A stretch of 7,366 nucleotides of DNA from Gemmatimonadales bacterium UBA4456 (GTDB lineage: Bacteria; Gemmatimonadota; Gemmatimonadetes; Longimicrobiales; Gaopeijiaceae), in contig DGOW01000023.1 in the NCBI GenBank assembly GCA_002390225.1, positions 1 to 7,366 of the forward strand. The letters run 5' to 3'. The first letter of the stretch is position 1, and the number at the start of each line of letters is the position of its first letter. Shown one piece after another: positions 1-6,083 of this stretch. The notes below the pieces were generated by a model. The model was not told the DNA's origin. It saw nothing but the letters and a program-made list of their open reading frames with translations, and searched no databases. Both the position numbers and the translations under genes were made by a program.

Positions 1-150
1 GCTGGACGACAGACTCGACGTGAGTGATGCGATCGGGCGTCAGGTCATCGGCCTCATGAAAAGCGACCTCGCCTTGATTGGTCGTGCTGGAGACACCGTC
101 GAGGACGACGAAGTGGTAATGCGGGTGAACGTTGAGCGAGGAGTGTCTCA
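1..150 (-). pseudogene. IS91-family HUH (Y2) transposase fragment, cut by window edge
   Basis: Read on the minus strand, bases 145 down to 2 encode a stretch with the order RHSSLNVHPHYH, FVVLDGV, GEVAFHEADDLTPD. This matches the conserved block of IS91/IS801-type rolling-circle transposases (Y2_Tnp family): a short 'SLN' lead-in, a HUH-type histidine motif (HPHYH, bases 113-127), then 'LDGV' and an 'F(H/E)xAxxLT' segment. The frame is open from base 295 to the window edge, but the part from 295 to about 146 does not resemble the expected upstream portion of the protein (zinc-finger and arginine-rich region), and a TGA closes the frame at 296-298. I therefore read it as a broken remnant missing its N-terminal half. 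The catalytic tyrosine region would lie outside the window. Family recognition is from memory of the motif; the pseudogene status is inferred and would need the sequence beyond base 1. Confidence 0.6.
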
Positions 151-331
151 CCAGATCACGGCATGAAACGCCACAAACCCAGGCAGAGCGAATCATCGGT
201 TCCGTGGCGTGGCGTCCCCCGTCCATCTCCACCTCGGTTTCCACTGACGTCAGCTGCCGGGTCCTGACCTCCGTGCTGAGTTCAGCGCAGGCATGTCAAA
301 AACTTGACCTGGGTTCAGGCCCACCGATAAC

Positions 332-997
332 TCAGAGACCGAACTTGAAGCCAATCTGCACAATGGGGTAAAGTTGTGTCAGCAACTCAGGTGCATCCGC
401 CAGGAACTGATCTGCCTCTCGTTGCAACGCAGCGTCGATCCCCGGTGCGCTGGCAAGCTGACCCACAGCACTCATGAGGACCTTCGCCTCACTGGAGTAG
501 GCCAGACCGATATCCAGGTAGAGTCCGAAGCCTGAGGACACGTTTCCAAGTCCAATCCCTGCGTAGGGAGTCAGAGGATTCTGTTCCAGCCTGGCTTCGA
601 CAGTACCGGTTTGGGTGAATGTGGTGCCGCCCAAATCGATGCTCTGCGTTACGGCAGCCTGTGTCACCAGATCATCGCTGCGGTGCATGACTCCACCCAT
701 GAGCCTGAGCGGCCCAAGGATGTGAAGGTCCAAACCTGCACGCAGGGTTCGCTTCGGGAGAATGACGTCATAGGCCACACCGGAGATTTCAGAGGGGATG
801 AGATCGGTGAGGAAGTAGTTCTCGGGAACGATGGAAACCCCAGCGCGAAGTACAACGTGTGAGCTCAGCCCTAGACCGGCGTCCGCGCCGAACCCGTTCA
901 AGCCCGCGTGGGCGCCAACACCGATCCCCTGTCCAGCTACCACGGCAGGGGCGATCAAGAACGCAGCCAGGAGACCAACCACAGAGTTGAGACGCAT
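332..997 (-). CDS. secreted outer-membrane beta-barrel-like protein
   Basis: Predicted 221-residue protein. I chose the ATG at 997 because it begins a clean signal peptide: MRLN, a hydrophobic core at residues 5-20, and a likely cleavage after VVA (residue 21). The longer frame reaching 1048 would put 17 polar residues in front of it. The mature part is rich in alternating Gly/hydrophobic strands: GIGVGAHAGLNGFGADAGLG, then an LRAGV strand, TLRAGLDLH, LRLMGGVM, PYAGIGLGN and GLYLDIGLAY. It ends in YPIVQIGFKFGL, a beta-signal-like C-terminal strand after an alpha-helical or charged insert (residues 185-207). This order resembles a common family of small Gram-negative outer membrane proteins of about 220-260 residues. 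The function is unknown; a structural or adaptive barrel is likely. There is no strong Shine-Dalgarno site before the ATG. The gene faces away from the SDH operon and no partner is evident. Confidence 0.72.
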   Translation of the reverse strand: MRLNSVVGLLAAFLIAPAVVAGQGIGVGAHAGLNGFGADAGLGLSSHVVLRAGVSIVPENYFLTDLIPSEISGVAYDVILPKRTLRAGLDLHILGPLRLMGGVMHRSDDLVTQAAVTQSIDLGGTTFTQTGTVEARLEQNPLTPYAGIGLGNVSSGFGLYLDIGLAYSSEAKVLMSAVGQLASAPGIDAALQREADQFLADAPELLTQLYPIVQIGFKFGL

Positions 998-1223
998 GTT
1001 TGATATTTCTTTAGGGAGTGCACATTCAGAGCTGGGGAAGCCCGCCACCTGAACGCAGTAAGTTTTATTCGCCCTTCATTCAGTTTCCACTGCGAAAACT
1101 CAGCCTAGCCCGGGTCGGTCAACGCCTCAACCTGACCTGTCGTCACACAAGCCAGGTGCAAGATTAATCCTGTGCGAAGCGGACCGCCCATGTTCGGCCA
1201 GAGGCGCCAACGGCCAACTGATT

Positions 1224-1250
1224 CATTGGGCACCGAAAAGGTGTCCAATG
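1224..1250. repeat. 11-bp inverted repeat, 5-base loop
   Basis: Left arm CATTGGGCACC (1224-1234), loop GAAAA (1235-1239), right arm GGTGTCCAATG (1240-1250). Ten of the eleven pairs are Watson-Crick and the other is a G-T (G-U in plus-strand RNA). There is no T-run on either side, so it is not a standard intrinsic terminator. It lies about 175 bases past the stop of the minus-strand membrane gene and 227 bases before the beta-barrel start, so it could be a transcript-end structure, a leader hairpin or a protein-binding dyad. Confidence 0.6.
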
Positions 1251-1388
1251 CCGGCGCTTCCAATACACGCGTTCTGTTCCCGTTCGAGGGTGCGTTTCTC
1301 GGCCAGCAATGGCAACAGGGAGCATACTTCAGCCTTTGAAATCGCCAACATCAGCTCAGCAGTCGACAGACTCGCACACTCGCTTCCG

Positions 1389-1400
1389 TAAGGAGGTGAT
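1389..1400 (+). promoter_or_regulatory. perfect extended Shine-Dalgarno sequence without a clear gene
   Basis: TAAGGAGGTGAT is a full-length complement of the universal 3' end of 16S rRNA. The only start codon downstream in reach is TTG at 1410, 13 bases beyond AGGAGG, opening a seven-codon frame that ends with TGA at 1431-1433. No larger plus-strand frame follows. It may be a chance match, a remnant of a lost gene's start, or a ribosome-binding leader for a tiny peptide. Confidence 0.35.
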
Positions 1401-1424
1401 TAGATCAAGTTGAAGTTTACGCCC

Positions 1425-1874
1425 CTAGGCTGAATCGCCTGTATCCGACTCGCCAGCCCGCCCCGATTGCAATTCCCCTCGCATTGTCGTCCAGAAAATC
1501 GCTCCTCCGCCAGCTCCGAACGGGATGGAAGAGAGTAGAGCATCTGCCATCGCGCCCTGCATGGTCCACATTCCATAAGATCCCATATTCCAGAGATTCA
1601 CACCGAGCCACATAAGGGCTCCCAGAAGGGCAGCATCCTTCATGCACGCACCGAGGCTAGAAGCTTCTTTGCGATGCAGAAATATCGTCACGAGTAGTGC
1701 GTGCACTGACGCAGCCAAGATCTGAAACAGAAGGTTCTGTGGATCGAGCGCCTCCACTCCGGGCATTTGCGCACTGAAGTAATCCGCCAGCAGCACGCTC
1801 CAAATCAGGAACGACACCGCCATCATCGCCACGGCTCCGTTGATTGTGCCTGCCAGCATTTTTATGCCGCTCAT
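1425..1874 (-). CDS. small four-helix membrane protein, unknown function
   Basis: Predicted 149-residue protein. The ATG at 1874 (MSGIKM) is preferred over the upstream start at 1904 because GGGAG (1885 to 1881) sits six bases before it. Hydrophobic segments lie at about residues 8-30, 45-66, 80-97 and 105-130, consistent with four transmembrane helices. The first loop carries DYFSAQMPGVEALDP and the third helix region is aromatic and glycine-rich (WLGVNLWNMGSYGMW). The C-terminal 20 residues are polar and charged (SGRAGESDTGDSA) and probably cytoplasmic. The pattern recalls uncharacterised small membrane families found in environmental bacteria, but I cannot name one. It stands alone on the minus strand; its promoter should lie right of 1875. 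No metal-binding or catalytic motif is visible. Confidence 0.68.
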   Translation of the reverse strand: MSGIKMLAGTINGAVAMMAVSFLIWSVLLADYFSAQMPGVEALDPQNLLFQILAASVHALLVTIFLHRKEASSLGACMKDAALLGALMWLGVNLWNMGSYGMWTMQGAMADALLSSIPFGAGGGAIFWTTMRGELQSGRAGESDTGDSA

Positions 1875-2092
1875 AAGTCGCTCCCAGAGTGAGTGTGTCA
1901 GCAACTTATCCCGCAGATATGCTGCGTAGCAAACGGCATGCCCGGACTGTGGTCCTCTCGTCGATCGGGCACAGTGGATAAGAAGTTCAAAGGGCCTTTG
2001 GCGGGGGGAGGCGAGGCAGGACTGGGCAGGGGGTGATCACCTTGGTATCCGCGCAGCGCGCTCCGATTGGTGGTGGGGGTCGAGTTCTCGCG

Positions 2093-2297
2093 TCACGGGT
2101 CCAGCACGATGCGCAGGCGCTGCGTCGGCGGCGAACGGGAACGGGATGAACTCCGGGACCAGCTCTACGTCACCGAATTTCAGGAGGTAGAAGCGGTTGG
2201 GGTTCCCGTCTTCCATCGTGGCGTCCGCCACCCCGCGCAGATCTCTTGGGCCTCGGGTCCAGCCGCTGCCGCGCACCTCAGCCAGGGTGCGGACGAT
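2093..2297 (-). pseudogene. probable eroded C-terminal coding tail with one frameshift
   Basis: On the minus strand, downstream of an in-frame TGA (2298-2300), the frame reads like real protein: RGSGWTRGPRDLRGVADATM, then EDGNPNRFYLLKFGDVELV, then PEFIPFPFAAD. After base 2124 the frame becomes unconvincing (PAHRAGPVTRE). If the single base C2123 is skipped, it continues as QRLRIVLDP and stops at TGA (2095-2093), a natural-looking ending. Upstream of the TGA the same frame reads KLVLANKMHIDHDHEWTGQP, which may be an earlier part of the same protein. The 'GNPNRFYLL.FG.VELVP.FIPFP' pattern recalls the last part of a larger enzyme-like protein, but I cannot name the family. The protein-like reading is seen in the sequence; decay through a frameshift plus a nonsense codon is inferred. 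Confidence 0.4.
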
Positions 2298-2409
2298 TCA
2301 TGGTTGCCCCGTCCACTCATGGTCGTGGTCGATGTGCATCTTATTTGCCAAAACCAGCTTGGCGGGACACCATGAGCGGGCGCATTTTCTCTATCCAGGT
2401 GGGGTTGTT

Positions 2410-2422
2410 GGGCCTCAGGCCC
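2410..2422 (+). promoter_or_regulatory. leader hairpin before the 2445 gene
   Basis: GGGCC (2410-2414), loop TCA, GGCCC (2418-2422): a perfect five-pair G-C stem ending nine bases before the AAGGAGA ribosome binding site. In the transcript this would form a stable small stem near the translation start. Confidence 0.4.
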
Positions 2423-2430
2423 TCTGCCCA

Positions 2431-2437
2431 AAGGAGA
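2431..2437 (+). promoter_or_regulatory. ribosome binding site deciding the 2445 start
   Basis: AAGGAGA lies eight bases (counted from AGGAG) before the ATG at 2445, which is ideal. It rules against the in-frame TTG at 2439, which would have almost no spacing. Confidence 0.7.
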
Positions 2438-2444
2438 TTTGACA

Positions 2445-2816
2445 ATGGTCGGAAGAATTAACTCCCTCGTAGGTGGTGCGGTCACCGGTGCTGTCATCAC
2501 GCATTTCGCGGTCCAGGGCATATTTAATCCGAATATGCCTGATCCTGCGTTCGCGCCCATCCTGAGCAACACCATTGCCGCTTCGGTTGTGTTTTGGATC
2601 GTTTCAATCGTGTTCTTCGATTGGGTCGTCCAGAACACCGGCAAGACGATGTTCTCGGCGATGGTGATTGCACTATCTCAGATCTTACTTGTTGATTTCA
2701 ACTATGTGCTGATTGGCCGTCGCGAGATGTATCCTGCCCTTATCAGTGTTGGCGTACTCCTCGTCGCATGGGCCGCCGTCGCTTTTGTCTACGACAAATT
2801 GTCGAAAGAGTCTTAA
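2445..2816 (+). CDS. small four-helix membrane protein, unknown function
   Basis: Predicted 123-residue protein with a strong ribosome binding site. Hydrophobic segments lie at about residues 7-26, 40-58, 67-86 and 96-115, suggesting four transmembrane helices with short loops. Helix 2 ends in FFDWVVQNTGK and helix 3 ends in LLVDFNYVLIGRREM; the two buried or near-membrane acidic residues (D59, D84) may matter for function. The C-terminus is short and charged (YDKLSKES). It has no signal peptide cleavage site and no known catalytic motif. I do not recognise the family. It stands alone on the plus strand, 640 bases before the SDH operon, and is probably a separate transcription unit. It is similar in size and topology to the 1425-1874 protein, but I see no clear sequence similarity between them. 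Confidence 0.72.
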   Translation: MVGRINSLVGGAVTGAVITHFAVQGIFNPNMPDPAFAPILSNTIAASVVFWIVSIVFFDWVVQNTGKTMFSAMVIALSQILLVDFNYVLIGRREMYPALISVGVLLVAWAAVAFVYDKLSKES

Positions 2817-2949
2817 ACACCGTTCGTGCATAGCGGGCAACTTATGCCTGGTCGTCGCGGTGGTGTTTGACTCCGGCGCCTGGCTAGTTGGATGCTTTTC
2901 CGAACTCAGTTGGATGAAAATCTAGGCTGACGGTTCATGGTCACTGTAC

Positions 2950-2971
2950 CCTCCGAGCGAACGAACGGAGG
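2950..2971. repeat. 6-bp inverted repeat after the 2445 gene
   Basis: CCTCCG (2950-2955) and CGGAGG (2966-2971) are perfect complements around a 10-base loop. No T-run follows on either strand, so a terminator role is uncertain. Confidence 0.35.
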
Positions 2972-3393
2972 TTGGGAAACGTCCTTTCCTGCTTTGGCCG
3001 GTCGACGAAGCCTACACTGGTCAAGTGAGAAGTTGGTGCATGGCTCTTGGCGATAGCTACGGGGTCAAGTGAACTCCCCGCCGCTGTGACTTCCGGCACT
3101 GGGGAGGCGGACTTTCTCCTCAACCCCGAGCCAGGCACCAACGCTCTCCAGGGCCACGGTTGATGACGGGGGGTTCTCGTCTCGGGTCGGCAGAGAGTTC
3201 CCACGGAGGGGCATACGAGCCTCCGATGGGCTCTTTGGGCGGCGTCTCGTACGATGTGGTCTGGTACGGTCTGGCCGAGGACGCGAGCCATTCTTTTCCA
3301 TCGGACGTGGCACACGACCTGCGCATGAGCAGGGGTGCGGATCAGACTCAGTTGCGGCTTGCTCAGGGTCGAGTATTCTACCCGCGACTCCTG

Positions 3394-3409
3394 AGCTCCC
3401 GACGGAGCT
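3394..3409 (+). promoter_or_regulatory. SDH leader hairpin 1
   Basis: AGCTCC (3394-3399), loop CGAC, GGAGCT (3404-3409): a perfect six-pair stem with a tetraloop, 48 bases before the sdhC start codon. It would be in the leader RNA if transcription begins near 3385. Confidence 0.4.
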
Positions 3410-3425
3410 AAGACGATCTATCCCG

Positions 3426-3444
3426 CGCAGCGGACAGTGCTGCG
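3426..3444 (+). promoter_or_regulatory. SDH leader hairpin 2, abutting the ribosome binding site
   Basis: CGCAGC (3426-3431), loop GGACAGT, GCTGCG (3439-3444): a perfect six-pair stem ending directly at the GAAGGA ribosome binding site (3445-3450) of sdhC. Its position could influence ribosome access to the first gene of the operon. Confidence 0.45.
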
Positions 3445-3450
3445 GAAGGA
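3445..3450 (+). promoter_or_regulatory. ribosome binding site of sdhC
   Basis: GAAGGA six bases before the ATG at 3457 supports this start. Confidence 0.65.
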
Positions 3451-3456
3451 CGATGC

Positions 3457-4266
3457 ATGGCGACACCACCCACGGCGCTTCCCGTGCGGCGGTCATTCGG
3501 CCAGACGATGCGAACGGATGCCTGGTGGGTCCAACCGGTCGTCGTATTCACGGTTTTTACCAGCTTCATCGTGTACAGTACGTGGGCCGCGTTCCAGGGG
3601 ACCTTCTATTGGCATGAGAACCTGCTCTCACCGTTCTACTCGCCCGAGATCTGGGGCGCATCGGAGCACGCGCTGATGGAGCGATCGGGAGCTCCCGGCT
3701 GGTGGCCGGGCTTTCTCCCCTATTCTCCCGCGTTCCTCATTCTTTGGGCGCCGGTGAGCTTCCGGCTCACCTGCTACTATTACCGCGGCGCCTATTACAA
3801 AGCGTACTGGCCGGGGCCGTCTGCGTGCAGCGTTGGGACACCGCGTAAGGAATACCGTGGGGAGCGAAAGTTTCCCCTGATCATCCAGAACCTGCATCGA
3901 TACGCGCTGCCGTTTGCCCTCTTGCTGCTCGTGTTCCTCGCGTACGACGCTTGGAATGCGTTCTGGTTCGAGAATGCGGCAGGTAGCAAGGAATTCGGGA
4001 TGAGCGTGGGTACGATCGTGCTCACCCTCAACGTGATCTTCCTTTCCGGCTACACCTTCGGGTGTCACTCGCTGCGGCACTTGGTGGGCGGTGGTATCGA
4101 CCTCCTCTCACGGCGCCCGATTCGGAAGACCGCATATGACTGCGTCTCCTGCCTCAACGCTCGTCACATGGCGTGGGCTTGGACGAGTCTGCTCTGGGTC
4201 GCCTTCTCGGACATCTTCGTGCGGCTTTGCGCGATGGGTATCTGGACCAACGTGAGGTTTTTCTGA
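3457..4266 (+). CDS. sdhC: succinate dehydrogenase membrane anchor, five-helix Sdh1-like type
   Basis: Predicted 269-residue integral membrane protein, the quinone-reducing anchor for the SdhA/SdhB pair encoded next to it. Hydrophobic helices lie at about residues 25-43, 88-107, 148-170, 184-206 and 237-257. A long loop between helices 1 and 2 carries aromatic residues (YWHENLLSPFYSPEIWG). Classical SdhC and SdhD have about 120 residues and three helices each; here one larger subunit seems to replace both. Striking residues are C203, H204 and H208 at the end of helix 4 (FGCHSLRHLVGG) and C229, C232 and H237 before helix 5 (CVSCLNARH). From memory, such Cys/His sets in the mycobacterial Sdh1 anchor hold a membrane-embedded Rieske-type Fe-S cluster; that this protein does the same is inferred. 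H147 (NLHRY) is another possible ligand. The stop overlaps the sdhA start as TGATG. Identity as an SDH anchor rests on operon position plus topology and motif. Confidence 0.82.
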   Translation: MATPPTALPVRRSFGQTMRTDAWWVQPVVVFTVFTSFIVYSTWAAFQGTFYWHENLLSPFYSPEIWGASEHALMERSGAPGWWPGFLPYSPAFLILWAPVSFRLTCYYYRGAYYKAYWPGPSACSVGTPRKEYRGERKFPLIIQNLHRYALPFALLLLVFLAYDAWNAFWFENAAGSKEFGMSVGTIVLTLNVIFLSGYTFGCHSLRHLVGGGIDLLSRRPIRKTAYDCVSCLNARHMAWAWTSLLWVAFSDIFVRLCAMGIWTNVRFF

Positions 4267-6083
4267 TGTCCGTTTACCAGGAATTCGAGCATGACGTGCT
4301 CGTCATCGGTGCTGGCGGAGCCGGCCTCCGGGCCGCGATCGAAGCAGCCGCAGCGGGCGTAAACGTCGGCCTCGTGTGTAAATCGCTGCTGGGTAAAGCC
4401 CATACCGTGATGGCCGAAGGCGGCATGGCCGCGTCGATGGGTAACGTCGATGAACGGGACGGTTGGAAGACGCACTTCGCAGACACGATGCGCGGTGGCC
4501 AGTACCTCAACAGCTGGCGTATGGCCGAGCTTCACGCCAAGGAGTCACCGGTCCGGGCGCGTGAGCTCGAAGGGTGGGGCGCGCTCTTCGATCGCACACC
4601 GGACGGCAAGATCCTCCAGCGAAACTTCGGGGGGCATAAATATCCCCGTCTCGCGCACGTCGGTGATCGCACCGGTTTGGAGATGATCCGGACCCTTCAA
4701 GATCACGGCATTCATCAGGGGATGGACGTGCACATGGAGGTCACGGTCACCCGCCTGCTCAAGGACGGCGAACGGTGCGTCGGGGCCTTCGGGTACGATC
4801 GGGAACAGGGGCGTTTCCGGATCTTCAAGGCGAAGGCCGTTGTTCTCGCGACCGGTGGCCTCGGTCGTGCGTTCCTCGTCACCAGCAACAGCTGGGAAGG
4901 AACCGGCGACGGGCACTCACTCGGATACCACGCGGGTGCCGAGCTTCGCGACATGGAGTTCATTCAGTTCCACCCCACGGGCATGATCTGGCCGCCGAGT
5001 GTGCGCGGTATCCTGGTCACCGAGGGAGTTCGTGGTGAGGGGGGAATCCTGAAGAACAACAAGGGCGAACGCTTCATGTTCGACGACATTCCACCCTTGT
5101 ACGTCGATCAGACAGCGGATAATCCCGAGGAAGGATGGCGCTATGTCACGGGAGACCGAGAGGCGCGTCGTCCTCCCGAACTACTGACCCGGGACCACGT
5201 CGCTCGCAAGATTGTCAAAGAGGTGCAGGAGGGCCGTGGGAGCCCGCACGGTGGCGCGTTCCTCGACATTGCCTGGATCAAGGAGCACATCAAGGACTCT
5301 GAGGCCCACATTAAGAAGAAGCTCCCGAGCATGTATCACCAGTTCAAAGAGCTGGCGGGCATCGACATCACCAAGGAGCAGATGGAAGTCGGGCCGACGA
5401 CCCACTACGCCATGGGCGGGATCGCGGTAGATCCGGATACGCAGATGACCACTACCGTCCCCGGACTGTTCGCCGCCGGTGAGGTGGGTGGCGGTCTCCA
5501 CGGGGCAAACCGCCTGGGTGGCAACTCGCTGTCCGATCTTGTCGTGTTTGGCCAGCGAGCTGGCGAGTACGCTGCGAAATTCGCAAAAGATAATCCGGAC
5601 TATTCGGTCTCCGAAGAGGAGATCAAGGAGGCCGCAGTAGAGGCGCTTGCGCCTCTCGAGCGCGGTGTCACGGCACTGAATCCGTTTCAATTGCAGCTTG
5701 AGCTTCAGACGATGATGCAGAGCAAGGTCGGCATCGCGCGTGAGGAAGAGGGACTCACCGAAGCGGTCGGTTCGATCCGGGAGATCTCCGGTCAGATCGC
5801 AGATGTGGGGGCGGGTGGAAACCGATGGTACAACCCGGGCTGGCACACGGCGCTGGACATGAAGCACCTCCTGACGGTGTCCGAGGCGATCGCGCTCTCA
5901 GCGCGAGAGCGAAAGGAGAGCAGGGGGGCGCACTCGCGACTCGATCACCCGGACAAGGACATGGCGTGGTCGACCTTCAATCACGTCGTGCGTAAGGGTT
6001 CGGACGGAGAGATGGTGGTGGAGCGGCAGGACATTCCTCAGATCCTGCCCGAACTTCAGGCCATCATCGAGGAGGAAGGCTGA
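4266..6083 (+). CDS. sdhA: succinate dehydrogenase/fumarate reductase flavoprotein subunit
   Basis: Predicted 605-residue catalytic subunit that oxidises succinate to fumarate on FAD at the membrane face. I start at ATG 4266, which shares its A with the TGA of the anchor gene; GAGG (4254-4257) lies eight bases before it. The upstream extension to 4173 would overlap the anchor by 31 codons and puts non-family residues ahead of the FAD fold. Motifs: dinucleotide-binding GAGGAG at residues 15-20; AHTVMAEGG with H47 as the expected covalent-FAD histidine; FHPTG at 235-239 (H236, T238) for substrate binding; TEGVRGEGG with R256 as the likely proton-transfer arginine; TTHYAMGG with H380; AAGEVGGGLHGANRLGGNSL with E406 and R416; and the C-terminal RESRGAH signature near 549-556 (here ERKESRGAH). 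All key residues are present, so it should be active. Length fits the family. The protein family alone does not separate succinate dehydrogenase from fumarate reductase. Its stop overlaps sdhB as TGATG. Confidence 0.96.
   Translation: MSVYQEFEHDVLVIGAGGAGLRAAIEAAAAGVNVGLVCKSLLGKAHTVMAEGGMAASMGNVDERDGWKTHFADTMRGGQYLNSWRMAELHAKESPVRARELEGWGALFDRTPDGKILQRNFGGHKYPRLAHVGDRTGLEMIRTLQDHGIHQGMDVHMEVTVTRLLKDGERCVGAFGYDREQGRFRIFKAKAVVLATGGLGRAFLVTSNSWEGTGDGHSLGYHAGAELRDMEFIQFHPTGMIWPPSVRGILVTEGVRGEGGILKNNKGERFMFDDIPPLYVDQTADNPEEGWRYVTGDREARRPPELLTRDHVARKIVKEVQEGRGSPHGGAFLDIAWIKEHIKDSEAHIKKKLPSMYHQFKELAGIDITKEQMEVGPTTHYAMGGIAVDPDTQMTTTVPGLFAAGEVGGGLHGANRLGGNSLSDLVVFGQRAGEYAAKFAKDNPDYSVSEEEIKEAAVEALAPLERGVTALNPFQLQLELQTMMQSKVGIAREEEGLTEAVGSIREISGQIADVGAGGNRWYNPGWHTALDMKHLLTVSEAIALSARERKESRGAHSRLDHPDKDMAWSTFNHVVRKGSDGEMVVERQDIPQILPELQAIIEEEG
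6070..6075 (+). promoter_or_regulatory. strong ribosome binding site of sdhB inside the sdhA end
   Basis: AGGAGG lies within the last codons of sdhA (encoding part of the EEEG tail), seven bases before the sdhB ATG at 6083. It allows both re-initiation and fresh ribosome loading. Confidence 0.6.

Larger units (their letters stand above)
998..1424. other. gene-poor spacer with hairpin, orphan SD and a weak small frame
   Basis: No convincing gene is seen over about 430 bases. The part next to 997 should hold the promoter and leader of the beta-barrel gene; an AT-rich stretch near 1050-1062 is the best -10 region candidate, but I cannot assign boxes. Further on are an 11-bp inverted repeat (1224-1250) and a perfect Shine-Dalgarno-like sequence (1389-1400), listed separately. 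On the minus strand a frame of 42 codons starts with ATG at 1351 and ends with TGA at 1223-1225. It is leucine- and glutamate-rich in the middle (SLLPLLAEKRTLEREQ) but has no clear ribosome binding site and matches nothing I recognise, so I do not call it a gene. Confidence 0.5.
1875..2444. other. gene-poor spacer between divergent membrane genes
   Basis: About 570 bases separating the minus-strand gene starting at 1874 from the plus-strand gene starting at 2445, so both promoters should be here. Contents seen: a near-perfect dyad CAAAGG-G-CCTTTG (1988-2000), a G-rich plus-strand stretch (2003-2033), an eroded minus-strand coding tail (2093-2297), a 5-bp hairpin GCCAA/TTGGC (2347-2363), and a compact hairpin GGGCC-TCA-GGCCC (2410-2422) just before the ribosome binding site of the 2445 gene. 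A 29-codon plus-strand frame (ATG 2372, stop 2459-2461) overlaps the start of the 2445 gene, but its own ribosome binding site is poor. I cannot place -35/-10 boxes with confidence. Confidence 0.5.
2817..3456. other. 640-base spacer before the SDH operon
   Basis: No gene supported. Open frames on both strands here (for example 3065-3496 minus, 3160-3411 plus) are arginine/serine/proline-rich, lack ribosome binding sites and look like high-GC noise. A 6-bp inverted repeat CCTCCG/CGGAGG with a 10-base loop lies at 2950-2971, about 135 bases past the preceding stop, without a T-run. The SDH promoter should be in the right part: TTGCGG (3352-3357) and TATTCT (3374-3379), 16 bases apart, are a weak sigma70-like pair that I mention only as a candidate. 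Two perfect hairpins then lead into the ribosome binding site and are listed separately. Confidence 0.5.

Noticed and set aside
1389..1400. Minus-strand ATCACCTCCTTA as the 3' end of a 16S rRNA gene
   Set aside because: The preceding minus-strand bases do not match the conserved 16S tail, and there is no rRNA sequence around it.
3255..3275. Short direct repeat GGTCTGG ... GGTCTGG
   Set aside because: Only two imperfectly spaced 7-base copies; expected by chance and not array-like. No CRISPR, tRNA or rRNA was found in the window.
2941..3315. 124-residue minus-strand frame
   Set aside because: Low-complexity basic N-terminal part, no family recognised, no ribosome site; it could hide an old tail but there is too little support.
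3065..3496. 143-residue minus-strand frame overlapping the sdhC start
   Set aside because: Composition is arginine/proline/serine-rich with no recognisable domain or ribosome site, and it overlaps the well-supported sdhC start on the other strand.
4173..4265. 31-codon upstream extension of sdhA
   Set aside because: It lies inside the anchor gene in another frame and adds residues before the FAD fold; ATG 4266 gives the family-typical start and a TGATG junction.
5181..5867. 228-residue minus-strand frame within sdhA
   Set aside because: Shadow of the high-GC codon pattern of sdhA, whose conserved active-site residues lie on the plus strand.
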